From Bacillota bacterium (GTDB taxonomy: Bacteria > Bacillota > Sulfobacillia > Sulfobacillales > Sulfobacillaceae): a stretch of DNA of 64,000 bases. This document shows positions 50,077 to 58,585 of this stretch, one piece after another. Numbering within the stretch: position 1 is the first letter of the stretch; each line of letters begins with the position of its first letter. The stretch is from assembly GCA_023511625.1 (NCBI GenBank), contig JAIMBD010000003.1, forward strand, positions 220,223-284,222, read 5' to 3'. The notes beneath the pieces were generated by a model that saw only the letters and a list, made by a program, of their open reading frames with translations, was not told where the DNA came from and ran no database searches. The position numbers and the translations under genes are program-made.

Positions 50077-51108
50077 ATGTCGGGGCCGCGACCGGGGGAC
50101 CGGCGCGACGGACCCTCCCAACGCCCGGCCTCGGCCCGCGAGGTGCTGTTCTGGGTGGAGGAGGGACGTTTGCAACCGGTTGAGGCGTTGACCCATCTCC
50201 GGCGGATGCAGGCCGTGCACCCAGCTGTCGGTCCGGGGCCGCGCCCGTCCAACCCTTCTGCCGACCAGGCCATGGACGAACTCGAACGCCTGGTCGGGCT
50301 GGAACCGGTCAAAGCGGTGGTGCGGGAGCTGCGCGCCTTCGTGGAGATTCAGCGCCGCCGGCAGGAGGTCGGGTTGAAAACCGACTTGCACACGCTGCAC
50401 ATGGTCTTCTCGGGGTCGCCGGGCACCGGCAAGACCACCGTGGCCCGGATCTTGGCTCGGCTTTTGCAAGGGCTCGGGGTTCTGCCTCGGGGCCACTTGG
50501 TAGAAGCGGAACGCGCCGACCTCGTGGGCGAGTATATAGGGCATACGGCCCAGAAGACGCGCGAGCTCATCCGCCGGGCCCTGGGCGGCGTGCTGTTTAT
50601 CGACGAAGCCTACTCGTTGGCGCGGGGCGGCGACAAAGACTTTGGGCGGGAGGCCATCGACGCCTTGGTCAAGGCCATGGAGGACTACCGCGACCAGTTC
50701 GTGCTGGTTTTGGCCGGCTACCCGACGGAGATGGAGTGGTTTTTGGCCACCAATCCCGGACTAGGTTCGCGGGTCGCACTGCATCTGGTCTTCCCCGACT
50801 ATTCTCCCGCCGAACTCGTCGCCATTGCCCGTCAGATGGTGCGCGACCGCCAGTACCTCCTGACGCGCGAGGCCGAAGCCGAATTGGCCCGGTATCTGGA
50901 ACGGCGGGGGGAGCAGAGCCGCGGCTGGGCGGGGAATGGCCGCTTCGTGCGAAACCTGGTGGAGCGGGCCATCCGCCGGCAGGCAGTGCGACTGGCCCAA
51001 CACGGCGGACCGTACTCCCGCGAACAGCTGATGACCCTCACCTGGAGCGACCTGGACCCGGAAGGGGGTGGGGAATGGAGGCGGTATTCGTGGGGCGTCC
51101 CAACGTAG
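50077..51108 (+). CDS. spoVK: Stage V sporulation protein K (CbxX/CfqX AAA ATPase)
   Basis: 343 residues with a strong AAAGGAGGGAGG. After a 65-residue N-terminal part, the AAA core starts at LERLVGLEPVKAVVREL. Walker A GSPGTGKT is at 113-120, then DLVGEYIGHTAQKT, Walker B GVLFIDEAY (171-179), and the NPGLGSRVALHLVFPDY sensor region. SpoVK is a mother-cell protein of late sporulation; CbxX relatives are Rubisco activases. As in Bacillus it is followed by a GTPase gene and ynbB. The 3' end overlaps the GTPase gene by 34 bases. Confidence 0.93.
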   Translation: MSGPRPGDRRDGPSQRPASAREVLFWVEEGRLQPVEALTHLRRMQAVHPAVGPGPRPSNPSADQAMDELERLVGLEPVKAVVRELRAFVEIQRRRQEVGLKTDLHTLHMVFSGSPGTGKTTVARILARLLQGLGVLPRGHLVEAERADLVGEYIGHTAQKTRELIRRALGGVLFIDEAYSLARGGDKDFGREAIDALVKAMEDYRDQFVLVLAGYPTEMEWFLATNPGLGSRVALHLVFPDYSPAELVAIARQMVRDRQYLLTREAEAELARYLERRGEQSRGWAGNGRFVRNLVERAIRRQAVRLAQHGGPYSREQLMTLTWSDLDPEGGGEWRRYSWGVPT

Positions 51109-51683
51109 GCAAGTCGCTCTTGCTGATCAACTTTTGCGAGTACCTGGGCATCCGGCGCCTGGGACCGGTCGACCCGCATCCGAAGGAGCGCATGCCGACC
51201 TGGACCCCGGCCGAAGCCCGGCGCCGGTTCGTCTCTGCCTTTCCCAATCGCGTGCTCGAACCGTTGGCCGTGGCCGTGTCCTTGGTGCCCGGCGGACACT
51301 CAGGGCCCACCCTGGTGCTGCGGGACACCCCCGGCATTCCCACGGGAACCGTGGCGGAAGCGGCCGTTCGTCAAGCGGTCGCGGCCGGGTTGGGGCACCT
51401 TTTAGGAGCCAGCCTCATCCTCCACGTCGTCGACGCCACCGCCGACCCCGAGACCGATCCCCAGGCCCAAGCCGTCGACGCCGCGCTCTGGGCCTTGGCG
51501 CGCCACCTTGCCCCCAGTGTGGTGGTGGCCAACAAGGCCGAGACGGAGGGGGCAGTCGTGGCCATCCGCCGGCTCCGGGAGCAGCTGGGGGGACCGGTGT
51601 TACCGGTCTCAGCCGTCACGCGCCTGGGGTTTCGCGACCTCAAGCGTTGGCTTTGGGAGCAATTCCAAGCGGCGCGCCCCTAG
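51075..51683 (+). CDS. Small Ras-like GTPase in the hflX position
   Basis: 202 residues from an ATG with GAAGGGGGTGGGG, starting inside spoVK. G1 GRPNVGKS (7-14), G3 DTPG (84-87, preceded by VLR), and G4 NKAE at 153-156 (Glu instead of the usual Asp), then VSAVTRLG as G5. The switch I region (PVDPHPKERMPTW) is unlike HflX, Era, Der or YihA. The HflX N-terminal domain is absent. Bacillus has hflX (ynbA) at this place. Possible roles are ribosome- or sporulation-related; unknown. Confidence 0.8.
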   Translation: MEAVFVGRPNVGKSLLLINFCEYLGIRRLGPVDPHPKERMPTWTPAEARRRFVSAFPNRVLEPLAVAVSLVPGGHSGPTLVLRDTPGIPTGTVAEAAVRQAVAAGLGHLLGASLILHVVDATADPETDPQAQAVDAALWALARHLAPSVVVANKAETEGAVVAIRRLREQLGGPVLPVSAVTRLGFRDLKRWLWEQFQAARP

Positions 51684-51693
51684 GCCGACGGCG

Positions 51694-51722
51694 TTGACCG
51701 CAGTCTAGGGTTTCAGTATCAT
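51694..51722 (+). promoter_or_regulatory. SigA-type promoter for the ynbB-like gene
   Basis: TTGACC (51694-51699), exactly 17 bases, TATCAT (51717-51722). Five of six matches in each box, the best promoter seen in the window. The leader would be about 30 bases. Confidence 0.7.
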
Positions 51723-51757
51723 GCCCCAAGACGGTATGGACGAGGAGGCAGCCGGCA

Positions 51758-52945
51758 GTGGCCGAAAAGCTTCCCGGGTCGGCGGTGCGCCCACTGTGGG
51801 AGGCCATCGAGGCAGTAGTGTGGACCAACACCCAGCGGGTGCTGGCCGCTTTTACCGAGTCGGGCCTTCAAACCGTGGACCTGCGCGGCACCACCGGCTA
51901 CGGGTACCAAGACCGAGGGCGGGAGCGCCTGGATGCCATCTACGCGCGGGTGTTCGAAGCCGAGGCGGCCATGGTGCGCCTGCAGTGGGTGTCTGGCACC
52001 CACGCCTTGGCCACGGTGTTGAAGGCGTTGCTGTTGCCCGGCGACGAGTTATGGGTGGCGGGTCAGGCCGTCTACGACACCTTGACGACGCTCCTGCAGG
52101 ATTCTGCCCATCCCCAGGGCCTTCTCCGGCGGGGCGTGCAGGTGCGGTTTTTGCCGCCCGATCAGTGGCCCGAAGCCGGAACGGGACCGAAGGTGGTCTA
52201 CATTCAGCGCAGCCGCGGGTATCAAGGGCAGGTGACGTGGACCCGGAAGACGCTCGAGCCAGTCATCGCTGCTGCCCACCGCCTGGGGGCCCTCGTGGTG
52301 GTCGATAACTGCTACGGAGAATTTACGGAGGAGCAGGAGCCGACGGCATACGGCGCCGATTTGGCAGTCGGCAGCTTGATTAAAAATCCCGGAGGCGGGC
52401 TGGCTCCCACCGGCGCGTACGTGGCCGGGCGCCAGACGTTGGTAGAGGCCGTGGCCGACTATTTCTTTGCGCCGGGATTAGGAAGAGAAGTCGGACCCAC
52501 CCTGGACCTCTTGACGCCGATGGCCCAAGGGCTGTTCCTGGCCCCGGCTGCCGTGGGGGAAGCGCTGATGGGGGCTGCGTATCTGCGCCACCGATTTGTG
52601 CAAGCGGGCTACGCCGTCGATCCCCTTCCGGCCGAGGGGCTGGCCGAGATGGTGACGGCGCTGACCTTGGGCTCGCGCGGCGCGGTGGAACGGTTTTGCC
52701 GGGTGGTGCAGGCCGCCTCCCCGGTGGACAGCCAGGCAGTGCCCGAGGGTTGGGAAATGCCGGGGTATCCCGACCCGGTAATCATGGCCGCAGGCACCTT
52801 CGTGGCCGGGGCCTCGCTGGAATTGACCTGCGATGCCCCACTCCGCCCGCCGTACCGCGTGTACGTCCAGGGCGGATTAAGCCGATGGCATACCGTGGCC
52901 GTCACCGAGAAGGCCCTAGCCCACTTGGCGGAAATCCGCGAATAA
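51758..52945 (+). CDS. ynbB: PLP-dependent lyase of the YnbB / aluminium-resistance family
   Basis: 395 residues from a GTG with CGAGGAGG. COG4100 features: TTGYGYQDRGRERLDAIYA, LQWVSGTHALATVLKALLLPGDE, VVYIQRSRGY, VVVDNCYGEFTE and the PLP-binding Lys209 in VGSLIKNPGGGLAPTGAYVAG. Members are annotated as cystathionine beta-lyase or methionine gamma-lyase-like, with no firm substrate. In Bacillus it follows hflX and spoVK. Its 3' end overlaps lexA, on the opposite strand, by 44 bases. Confidence 0.92.
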   Translation: MAEKLPGSAVRPLWEAIEAVVWTNTQRVLAAFTESGLQTVDLRGTTGYGYQDRGRERLDAIYARVFEAEAAMVRLQWVSGTHALATVLKALLLPGDELWVAGQAVYDTLTTLLQDSAHPQGLLRRGVQVRFLPPDQWPEAGTGPKVVYIQRSRGYQGQVTWTRKTLEPVIAAAHRLGALVVVDNCYGEFTEEQEPTAYGADLAVGSLIKNPGGGLAPTGAYVAGRQTLVEAVADYFFAPGLGREVGPTLDLLTPMAQGLFLAPAAVGEALMGAAYLRHRFVQAGYAVDPLPAEGLAEMVTALTLGSRGAVERFCRVVQAASPVDSQAVPEGWEMPGYPDPVIMAAGTFVAGASLELTCDAPLRPPYRVYVQGGLSRWHTVAVTEKALAHLAEIRE

Positions 52946-53531
52946 GCCCCACCACCAAGCCCAACACCACCAACTCTGGCGCTTCGATAGTCGGGTAGCG
53001 GGAGTTGGCGGGGACCAGGCGCGGCGGGCCCGCGGGGGGCAGCTCCAGTCGTTTGACGGTGGCCTCGTCGCCGAGCCGGGCGATGATGATTTGGCCCGAT
53101 TCGGCGTGGCTCTGGGCATGGACCGCCACCACGTCGCCGTCCCAGATGCCGGCCTCAATCATCGAATCGCCACGTACGCGGAGCAGAAAGTCGGCGGGAG
53201 GATGGAACAGCCCCACCGGTAGGGGCCAGTAGTCTTCGACGTCGCTTTGGGCCAAGATGGGCGTGCCGGCGGGGATGCGCCCGATCAGCGGCAAGGCCGT
53301 CCACGCGCCGGCCGGTGGGCGCGAGAGCTGCCACGACCGCCGTCGGGAGGGGACGTGCGACAGCCGTCCTGCGGCCTCGAGGATGGCCAGATGGCGCGCC
53401 ACCGTGCCGACCGAACGAATACCCACCCCGCGCCCAATTTCCCGCAGGGACGGCGGATAGCCGTGCCGTTGGACGAATTGGGCGATGAAAGCCAAGATCT
53501 GCTCCCGCCGCGCCTCCCCGCGCGCCGACAT
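52902..53531 (-). CDS. lexA: LexA repressor
   Basis: 209 residues from an ATG with GAAAGGAGGCGG. Winged HTH residues 1-65 (YPPSLREIGRGVGIRSVGTVARHL). The self-cleavage bond is Ala88-Gly89 in GRIPAGTPI; catalytic Ser123 (RGDSM) and Lys160 (TVKR) complete the S24 dyad. It represses SOS genes until RecA filaments trigger cleavage. No canonical CGAAC-N4-GTTCG box was seen near lexA or recA; the recognition sequence in this organism may differ. An extended -10 (TGG-TATCCT) is visible upstream on the minus strand around 53611-53622. Confidence 0.95.
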   Translation of the reverse strand: MSARGEARREQILAFIAQFVQRHGYPPSLREIGRGVGIRSVGTVARHLAILEAAGRLSHVPSRRRSWQLSRPPAGAWTALPLIGRIPAGTPILAQSDVEDYWPLPVGLFHPPADFLLRVRGDSMIEAGIWDGDVVAVHAQSHAESGQIIIARLGDEATVKRLELPPAGPPRLVPANSRYPTIEAPELVVLGLVVGLIRGFPPSGLGPSR

Positions 53532-53669
53532 CTGCCGCCTCCTTTCGGCCCGGGCCAGGGGGCAGCCTCGCCCTCTTCCCATCCTTGCCGCTCATGGGCT
53601 ACCCTGGTTCAGGATACCATACCGAGATGGGGGCCAAGGCCACCCGTCGCGCGACAGAAGGAGGGGCAC

Positions 53670-54647
53670 ATGGCCCGGTGGTGGCAGACGGCGGGCATCG
53701 TGGCCGTAGCGGTGGGCCTCGGGGACTGGGCGCACCAGGGGCCTTTCTCGTGGTGGGCCGGTGGCGCCGTGGCGCTCGGGCTTTGTTTGGCCACGCGATT
53801 CGGGCGCCGGGGATGGGCACTCGGCTTGATCGCTGCCTTGGTCGGGACCATCATGCTGCGCCCTTGGGGTCTCGCGGGACCGTTGGCGGCCGTTACCTGG
53901 TCCCTTTCCGGCACTCTGGGCGGTTATTGGTGGCGGCCCTCCCCCAGCGGATTGCACCCGGAATCGGGGGCCCTGGCGCTTGGAACGTTGTTTGCCTTGT
54001 CGCTGTGGATCACCTGGCGGGTGGTAGGGCCTACGGCCACGGCGAGCCTGTCCGGCACCGAGCTGTTGGGCCTGTACCTGGCCACGCCGCCGTTGGAGGT
54101 CGCCGTCGCCGGCGCCGTGTTGTGGCGGTCTGGCGAGGGGTGGGCCTGGTTGGCCCGATGGTACGGGCGTCGGGCTCCATCTGGCAGGCGCCGCTGGGAT
54201 GAGCTGGCCTCGGGGGTGGGGGCAGGATTGGTGCTGTCGGCGGCGGCTGGTGCAGTGGTGGCTGTGGAGCAACGCGTCACCGGATGGCCCATCCGCTCCA
54301 ACAACCCCTTGGTCTACGCCCCGCGGCTGATGCACCAAGGCCCGGTCGCCCTCGCGGTGTTGGTGGTGGCGGTGGTGGTGCTGGCTCCTGTGGCGGAAGA
54401 GCTGGTCTTCCGAGGGATCCTGCTTGAAGGGCTGCGGCGTCGGTGGGGGGCCGGATGGGGTGCCGTCACGGCCTCGGCGGTCTTTGCCGCCGCCCACTTC
54501 GACCCCACGCTGTTTTTGGCGCTGTGGGTGACGGGACTGGGTCTGGCGGCGCTCTACCTCAGCCGTCAGAGCCTGGTTCCCTCCACGATAGCCCACGCCA
54601 CCTTCAACGGCATCTCTGTCGCCCTGGCCCTGTGGGCCTGGCGCTGA
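53670..54647 (+). CDS. CPBP family intramembrane metalloprotease
   Basis: 325 residues with AAGGAGGGG upstream, about eight helices. The Abi/CPBP motifs lie at the C-terminus: VAEELVFRGILLEGL (Glu pair and Arg, about residue 243), FAAAHFDP and HATFNGISVAL. These proteins include Rce1-type proteases and bacteriocin-immunity-like proteins; the bacterial substrate is unknown. Divergent from lexA. The upstream part of the frame overlaps lexA and is not used. Confidence 0.88.
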   Translation: MARWWQTAGIVAVAVGLGDWAHQGPFSWWAGGAVALGLCLATRFGRRGWALGLIAALVGTIMLRPWGLAGPLAAVTWSLSGTLGGYWWRPSPSGLHPESGALALGTLFALSLWITWRVVGPTATASLSGTELLGLYLATPPLEVAVAGAVLWRSGEGWAWLARWYGRRAPSGRRRWDELASGVGAGLVLSAAAGAVVAVEQRVTGWPIRSNNPLVYAPRLMHQGPVALAVLVVAVVVLAPVAEELVFRGILLEGLRRRWGAGWGAVTASAVFAAAHFDPTLFLALWVTGLGLAALYLSRQSLVPSTIAHATFNGISVALALWAWR

Positions 54648-54685
54648 CCCCCTCGGCAGGGGTTGTGGAAAGGGGGATCATCCGG

Positions 54686-56347
54686 ATGAGTCGACCGGCA
54701 CCATTCGCGGAAGGGCTGCCGCGGCATCCGCGTTTAAGAGCCCTGGCAGAAGAAGCCATTGCGGCCGCCTTTGCCCGCTATCCTTTTTGGGCGACCGACC
54801 TCGGCCTGCACGAATGGGACGACCAGATGCCTGAGCCCGACTCGGCGGCGGAAGACGCGTTGGCGCGGCGGTTAAGACAGGTGGCGCGCGAATTGGAGGC
54901 CATGGCCTCGGTGCCCCTGGACGCGGAGGAGCGCGCGGATTGGACCACACTCCGCCACGCCGTGGGCGCGCTCGTGGCTGAATTGGACGAGGATCGGCCG
55001 GCGGCGCGCGACCCGAACTGGTACAACGGAATCATCAGCCAAAGCGCGCTGGGGTTGGCTCGGCGCCGATTTGGAAGTCCCCGGGATCGCGCGGCCGCGC
55101 TGGTGGCCCGCCTCCAGGCGGTTCCGGCGCTGCTCGACCGCGCGGCGCGCCGCATTCAAAACCCGCCTGCGGTCTGGGTGGCGATTGCCCGCCCTCAGTA
55201 CGCGGCCACCATTCCCTTTCTGCGCGAGGGCTTGGCGCAGGCGTTCTCTGACCATCCCAACGAGGCACAGGCCGTGGCCGAAGCCGGAGCCGAAGCCGCC
55301 CGGGCTTACGAACGGTTTCTCACCGTGCTTGAGGGGTGGGCGAACGGCCCCGGCGAGGACTTTCGCTTGGGCCCGGAGCGGTTTCGCCAGCGACTGTGGT
55401 GGCAGGAGGCTGTCAACACCCCGTTGGCGGAGCTGGAGCAGGCCGGGCGCGAGGAGCTCCGGCGCCTCCAATCGGAGTGGCAGCAAGTGGCGGCGCGCAT
55501 CGCGCCGGGTCAGAACCCACGAGCCGTGATGGCCGCCATTGGGCGCCTTCATCCGCCGGCCGACCGGCTGTTGGCGGAAACGCGTGCAGTCTTGGGCGAG
55601 CTTCGACAGTTTTGCATCGCCCACGAGCTTGTCACCATTCCCGACGCCCCCGATCCGGCAGTGGTCGAAACGCCGGGGTTTCTGCGCGCCATCACGTTCG
55701 CCTCCATCGATCCCCCGGGTCCCTTTGAGCTAGAGGCGACCGAGGCGTATTACCAAGTCACGCTGCCAGACCCCCTCTGGCCAGTCGAGCAGCAGGAGGA
55801 TCACCTGGAGGGGTACAACCCCTGGGGCATCCGCATCATCTCGGCCCATGAGGTCTATCCCGGCCATTACGTCCAGTATCTGCACCTGCCGCGCGCCACC
55901 AGTACCGTGCGCAAGGTCTTCGCGTCGGGCGCGTTCGTCGAGGGGTGGGCCCACTACTGCGAAGAGCTCTTGTGGGAGGCGGGCTTTCGCACCGAGGACC
56001 CCGACCGCCTGCGGCTGGTCCAGGTCATGGAAGCCTTGGAGCGGGTGGGGCGTTACCTTGTGGCTTTGGGAATGCACTGCCACGGCATGGACGTGGAAGA
56101 GGCTACGGCCTTTTTCCAGCGCGAGTGCTTCATGGCACCGGTCAACGCGCGGCGCGAAGCCCTGCGCGGAACCGTGGACCCGCTGTACTTGATCTACACC
56201 TTGGGCAAGCTGACCATCCTCCGTCTAAGGGAGCGAGCCCGGGCGGCATGGGGGGCCCAGTTTTCCCTACGGCGGTTTCACGATGAACTCTTGGGCCACG
56301 GATTTCCCCTGCTGCCGGTGGTGGAGGCCTTGATGCTGGGGTCCTAG
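54686..56347 (+). CDS. DUF885 family zinc metallopeptidase-like protein
   Basis: 553 residues with GAAAGGGGG upstream. Mostly helical. The zinc-binding signature SAHEVYPGHYVQ (His388...His394) and the downstream Glu in EGWAHYCEELLWE (about 419) match DUF885, a distant gluzincin group thought to act as carboxypeptidases. YLIYTLGKLTILRLR near the C-terminus is another conserved segment. No signal peptide. It converges with the sigma-factor module, ending 7 bases from it. Confidence 0.9.
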   Translation: MSRPAPFAEGLPRHPRLRALAEEAIAAAFARYPFWATDLGLHEWDDQMPEPDSAAEDALARRLRQVARELEAMASVPLDAEERADWTTLRHAVGALVAELDEDRPAARDPNWYNGIISQSALGLARRRFGSPRDRAAALVARLQAVPALLDRAARRIQNPPAVWVAIARPQYAATIPFLREGLAQAFSDHPNEAQAVAEAGAEAARAYERFLTVLEGWANGPGEDFRLGPERFRQRLWWQEAVNTPLAELEQAGREELRRLQSEWQQVAARIAPGQNPRAVMAAIGRLHPPADRLLAETRAVLGELRQFCIAHELVTIPDAPDPAVVETPGFLRAITFASIDPPGPFELEATEAYYQVTLPDPLWPVEQQEDHLEGYNPWGIRIISAHEVYPGHYVQYLHLPRATSTVRKVFASGAFVEGWAHYCEELLWEAGFRTEDPDRLRLVQVMEALERVGRYLVALGMHCHGMDVEEATAFFQRECFMAPVNARREALRGTVDPLYLIYTLGKLTILRLRERARAAWGAQFSLRRFHDELLGHGFPLLPVVEALMLGS

Positions 56348-56353
56348 CGCGGG

Positions 56354-57853
56354 TTACGCCCCAGTTCCGGTGCGCACGAAGATGCACCACCGGGTGGCGA
56401 AGGCCGTCATCACCTGTCGGTCGCCCACGGCCACCAGCAGGTGAGGCGGCCCCCAGGCTGCGGGGACGGGGATCGGCCACCACGTGGCAGCACCGGCTTG
56501 GTAGTACCACAGCGGGCCCGCAGGCGGTGCGTAGAAGAGGTCGCCGGCCGGCGTGGCGGCCAGCCGCCCACCCGGCGCGGTGCCCCGGGGTAACGGAATG
56601 ACCCGCCACGATTGGGCCTGCGGGTCGTACTCGGCCACCACCGGCACCTTCAAGTTGACCAAGGCCGCGATGCGGCCACCCGGCAGCATCACCATGTCGG
56701 CAGGCGTCTTGCCTAAGGCGGGATAGTTGGGCAAAACCTGCCAGGTTTGGCCACCGTTGTCACTGAGCAGTAGCGGCCCCAGGCCTTGCCCGTTTACGGC
56801 GGTTAAACTGACGGCCACCTGCGCCGGGTCCTCGGGGTTGATGGCGTAGTCGCGCACGGCCCAGGCGCTGTCGGCCAACGGCAGCACCACCTGCCAATGG
56901 TCCCCGTCCGAGCTGGTCGCAAGCGATCCGTCGACTACAGCCCAAAACCGGCTGCCCATGGCTACCACCTGGGTCACAGAGGTGGCCGCCAACGACCAGC
57001 GGTGCCAGTGACGGCCGCCGTCCTGAGTGTAAAAGCCGGCCGTGCCCGCCCCGGTCTCGACCGTGAGCAGGGCAGTGGCCGGCTTGGCCGGCAGGGCCGC
57101 AATGGCGGCGGCGCCGGTCTTACCGTCCGGCAAGGGGTCCCAAAAGGCGGCACGCCCGGAGCTCAGGGAGGTCCACGCCCCTGGCCGAGTGAGATAGACG
57201 GCAGGGCCAGCGGCCGTAAAGCTTTCGATGCGACCGACGCCCCCCGTCACCCAGACGCCCGACAGCGGGTGCGCGGCAACGGCCGTGGCCAACGGTTCCA
57301 CGGCAGGCGCCGCCGGCGCACGGCTCGACGCAGGGGCCGCGACCCAAGCCGCCGGAGGCAACAGGACTTGAGCGACCGGCTGTCCCTGACGCAAGAGGAC
57401 GGCCGACTGCACGTCGCTCCGGTCGTCGACCAGCACCGAGAGATGGTCGCCTGGGATGCCATCAGCAAAAAACCGACCGGCCAACAACCAGTTGCGTCCA
57501 GTGGGCGCCGCGACGGGGTAGGAGGCAAAGACCGGCCAACTGGCCCGGACCTCGACGTTCTGAGCCCGTACATCGACCAACAGATGGCGAACGCTCTGCG
57601 GCAGGCTTTCGGCAGGGGACTTGGCCGCGGCGGACAAGGTCCGAGACGTGGCATGGGAGGCATGGGGAACGACAGCCCATGCCAGCCATCCCATTCCGGC
57701 CGCGGCTGCCGCGCCCAACGTCCACTGCATCCACCCCCGGGAGCCGCGCGCGCGCCGTCTGGGATGCCAGGTGCGGTCCCAGAAGAGACCCATGCGGTCG
57801 AAGTGGCGGTCGAGAGCTGTCCCCAAAGGGTCTCGGGTGCGCGCGTCCTTCAC
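56354..57853 (-). CDS. Membrane-anchored Asp-box (BNR) beta-propeller, probable anti-sigma partner
   Basis: 499 residues from a GTG that overlaps the sigma-factor stop (GTGA). A short basic cytoplasmic N-terminus (about 42 residues, TALDRHFDRMGLFWDRTWHP) precedes one helix (43-63). Outside is a 430-residue beta-rich domain with three Asp-box repeats: TQDGGRHW (276-283), SSDGDHW (314-320) and SDNGGQTW (364-371), typical of sortilin/BNR propellers. Topology and coupling to an ECF sigma gene suggest it holds the sigma factor and senses something at the cell surface. No ZAS anti-sigma motif (HxxxCxxC) is seen. Confidence 0.78.
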   Translation of the reverse strand: MKDARTRDPLGTALDRHFDRMGLFWDRTWHPRRRARGSRGWMQWTLGAAAAAGMGWLAWAVVPHASHATSRTLSAAAKSPAESLPQSVRHLLVDVRAQNVEVRASWPVFASYPVAAPTGRNWLLAGRFFADGIPGDHLSVLVDDRSDVQSAVLLRQGQPVAQVLLPPAAWVAAPASSRAPAAPAVEPLATAVAAHPLSGVWVTGGVGRIESFTAAGPAVYLTRPGAWTSLSSGRAAFWDPLPDGKTGAAAIAALPAKPATALLTVETGAGTAGFYTQDGGRHWHRWSLAATSVTQVVAMGSRFWAVVDGSLATSSDGDHWQVVLPLADSAWAVRDYAINPEDPAQVAVSLTAVNGQGLGPLLLSDNGGQTWQVLPNYPALGKTPADMVMLPGGRIAALVNLKVPVVAEYDPQAQSWRVIPLPRGTAPGGRLAATPAGDLFYAPPAGPLWYYQAGAATWWPIPVPAAWGPPHLLVAVGDRQVMTAFATRWCIFVRTGTGA

Positions 57854-58437
57854 GACATCCCCTCCCGTTCGGCCCCAAGTTCTCCCAACAGCGGACGCAG
57901 GTGTTGGCGGGCCCGGTAAAGCCGGGTCTTGACCACTTGCGGAGTGACGCCCAAGGCTTCGGCTACCTCCCGGACCGAGTGGTCGAGGTAATAGTAGAGG
58001 ACGACGCACTGCCTTTCGGGAAAGGCGAGTTGCATGACGGCCTGAAAGATTCGCGCATCTTCATCGGGGAAGCGTTCTGCCGGTTCCGCAGGCCAGGCGC
58101 TCACCGCGTCGGCGGGCTCTTCGGGATGCCTACGGCGATAGCGGAGGCGGTCCTTGCACAGATTGGTCACGGTGTGAAACAGGAGCGCAGGGCTCAAGGA
58201 GTCCATCCCCCGGCGCAGCCCGTGTCGCCACAGGCGCAAGAAGCTTTCCTGCACCACATCTTCGGCATCCTGCCGATTTTTGAGGAGCACGTAGGCGTAG
58301 CGAAGCACCCGGTCGCCTTCCCGCTCCATAAATTGGGCAAAATCCTCCTCGTCCCGCGCGCGCGTGGTGCCCCATCCTTTCTTGCCAGACCCGTTTTCGT
58401 GGTCCTGTCGCCCTGGATAACGCCGGCAGGAGGCCAT
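57850..58437 (-). CDS. ECF-type RNA polymerase sigma factor
   Basis: 195 residues. Sigma region 2 at about 33-100 (EGDRVLRYAYVLLKNRQDAEDVVQESFLRLW) and region 4 at about 128-185 (ERQCVVLYYYLDHSVREVAEALGVTPQVVKTRLYRARQHL). The only in-frame start is ATG 58437. It has no Shine-Dalgarno sequence but lies 12 bases from a TATGCT -10 box, so the leader would be about 5 bases. The residues before 30 are unlike the family. It is coupled by a GTGA overlap to the Asp-box membrane protein. Confidence 0.92.
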   Translation of the reverse strand: MASCRRYPGRQDHENGSGKKGWGTTRARDEEDFAQFMEREGDRVLRYAYVLLKNRQDAEDVVQESFLRLWRHGLRRGMDSLSPALLFHTVTNLCKDRLRYRRRHPEEPADAVSAWPAEPAERFPDEDARIFQAVMQLAFPERQCVVLYYYLDHSVREVAEALGVTPQVVKTRLYRARQHLRPLLGELGAEREGMS

Positions 58438-58448
58438 GGGTTACGGTC

Positions 58449-58454
58449 AGCATA
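58449..58454 (-). promoter_or_regulatory. -10 box giving a near-leaderless sigma-factor message
   Basis: TATGCT on the minus strand (complement) ends 11 bases before the ATG at 58437. The predicted leader is about 5 bases, and no ribosome site is present. Confidence 0.4.
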
Positions 58455-58585
58455 CCGCATCTGCTCCGCCCGAGGAATCCCGGCTTGGGTCGAAGGACCT
58501 GGGCGTGGTAGCATCGGGGTATCATCCCAAAACCGTGCCTGCGATTATGTCGTCGGCGGGATTAGGCCAGGGGAGGAGGCTCGCC

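Noticed and set aside
49617..50183. 188-codon plus-strand frame with a hydrophobic stretch
   Set aside because: No ribosome site, no family, and it overlaps the start of spoVK out of frame.
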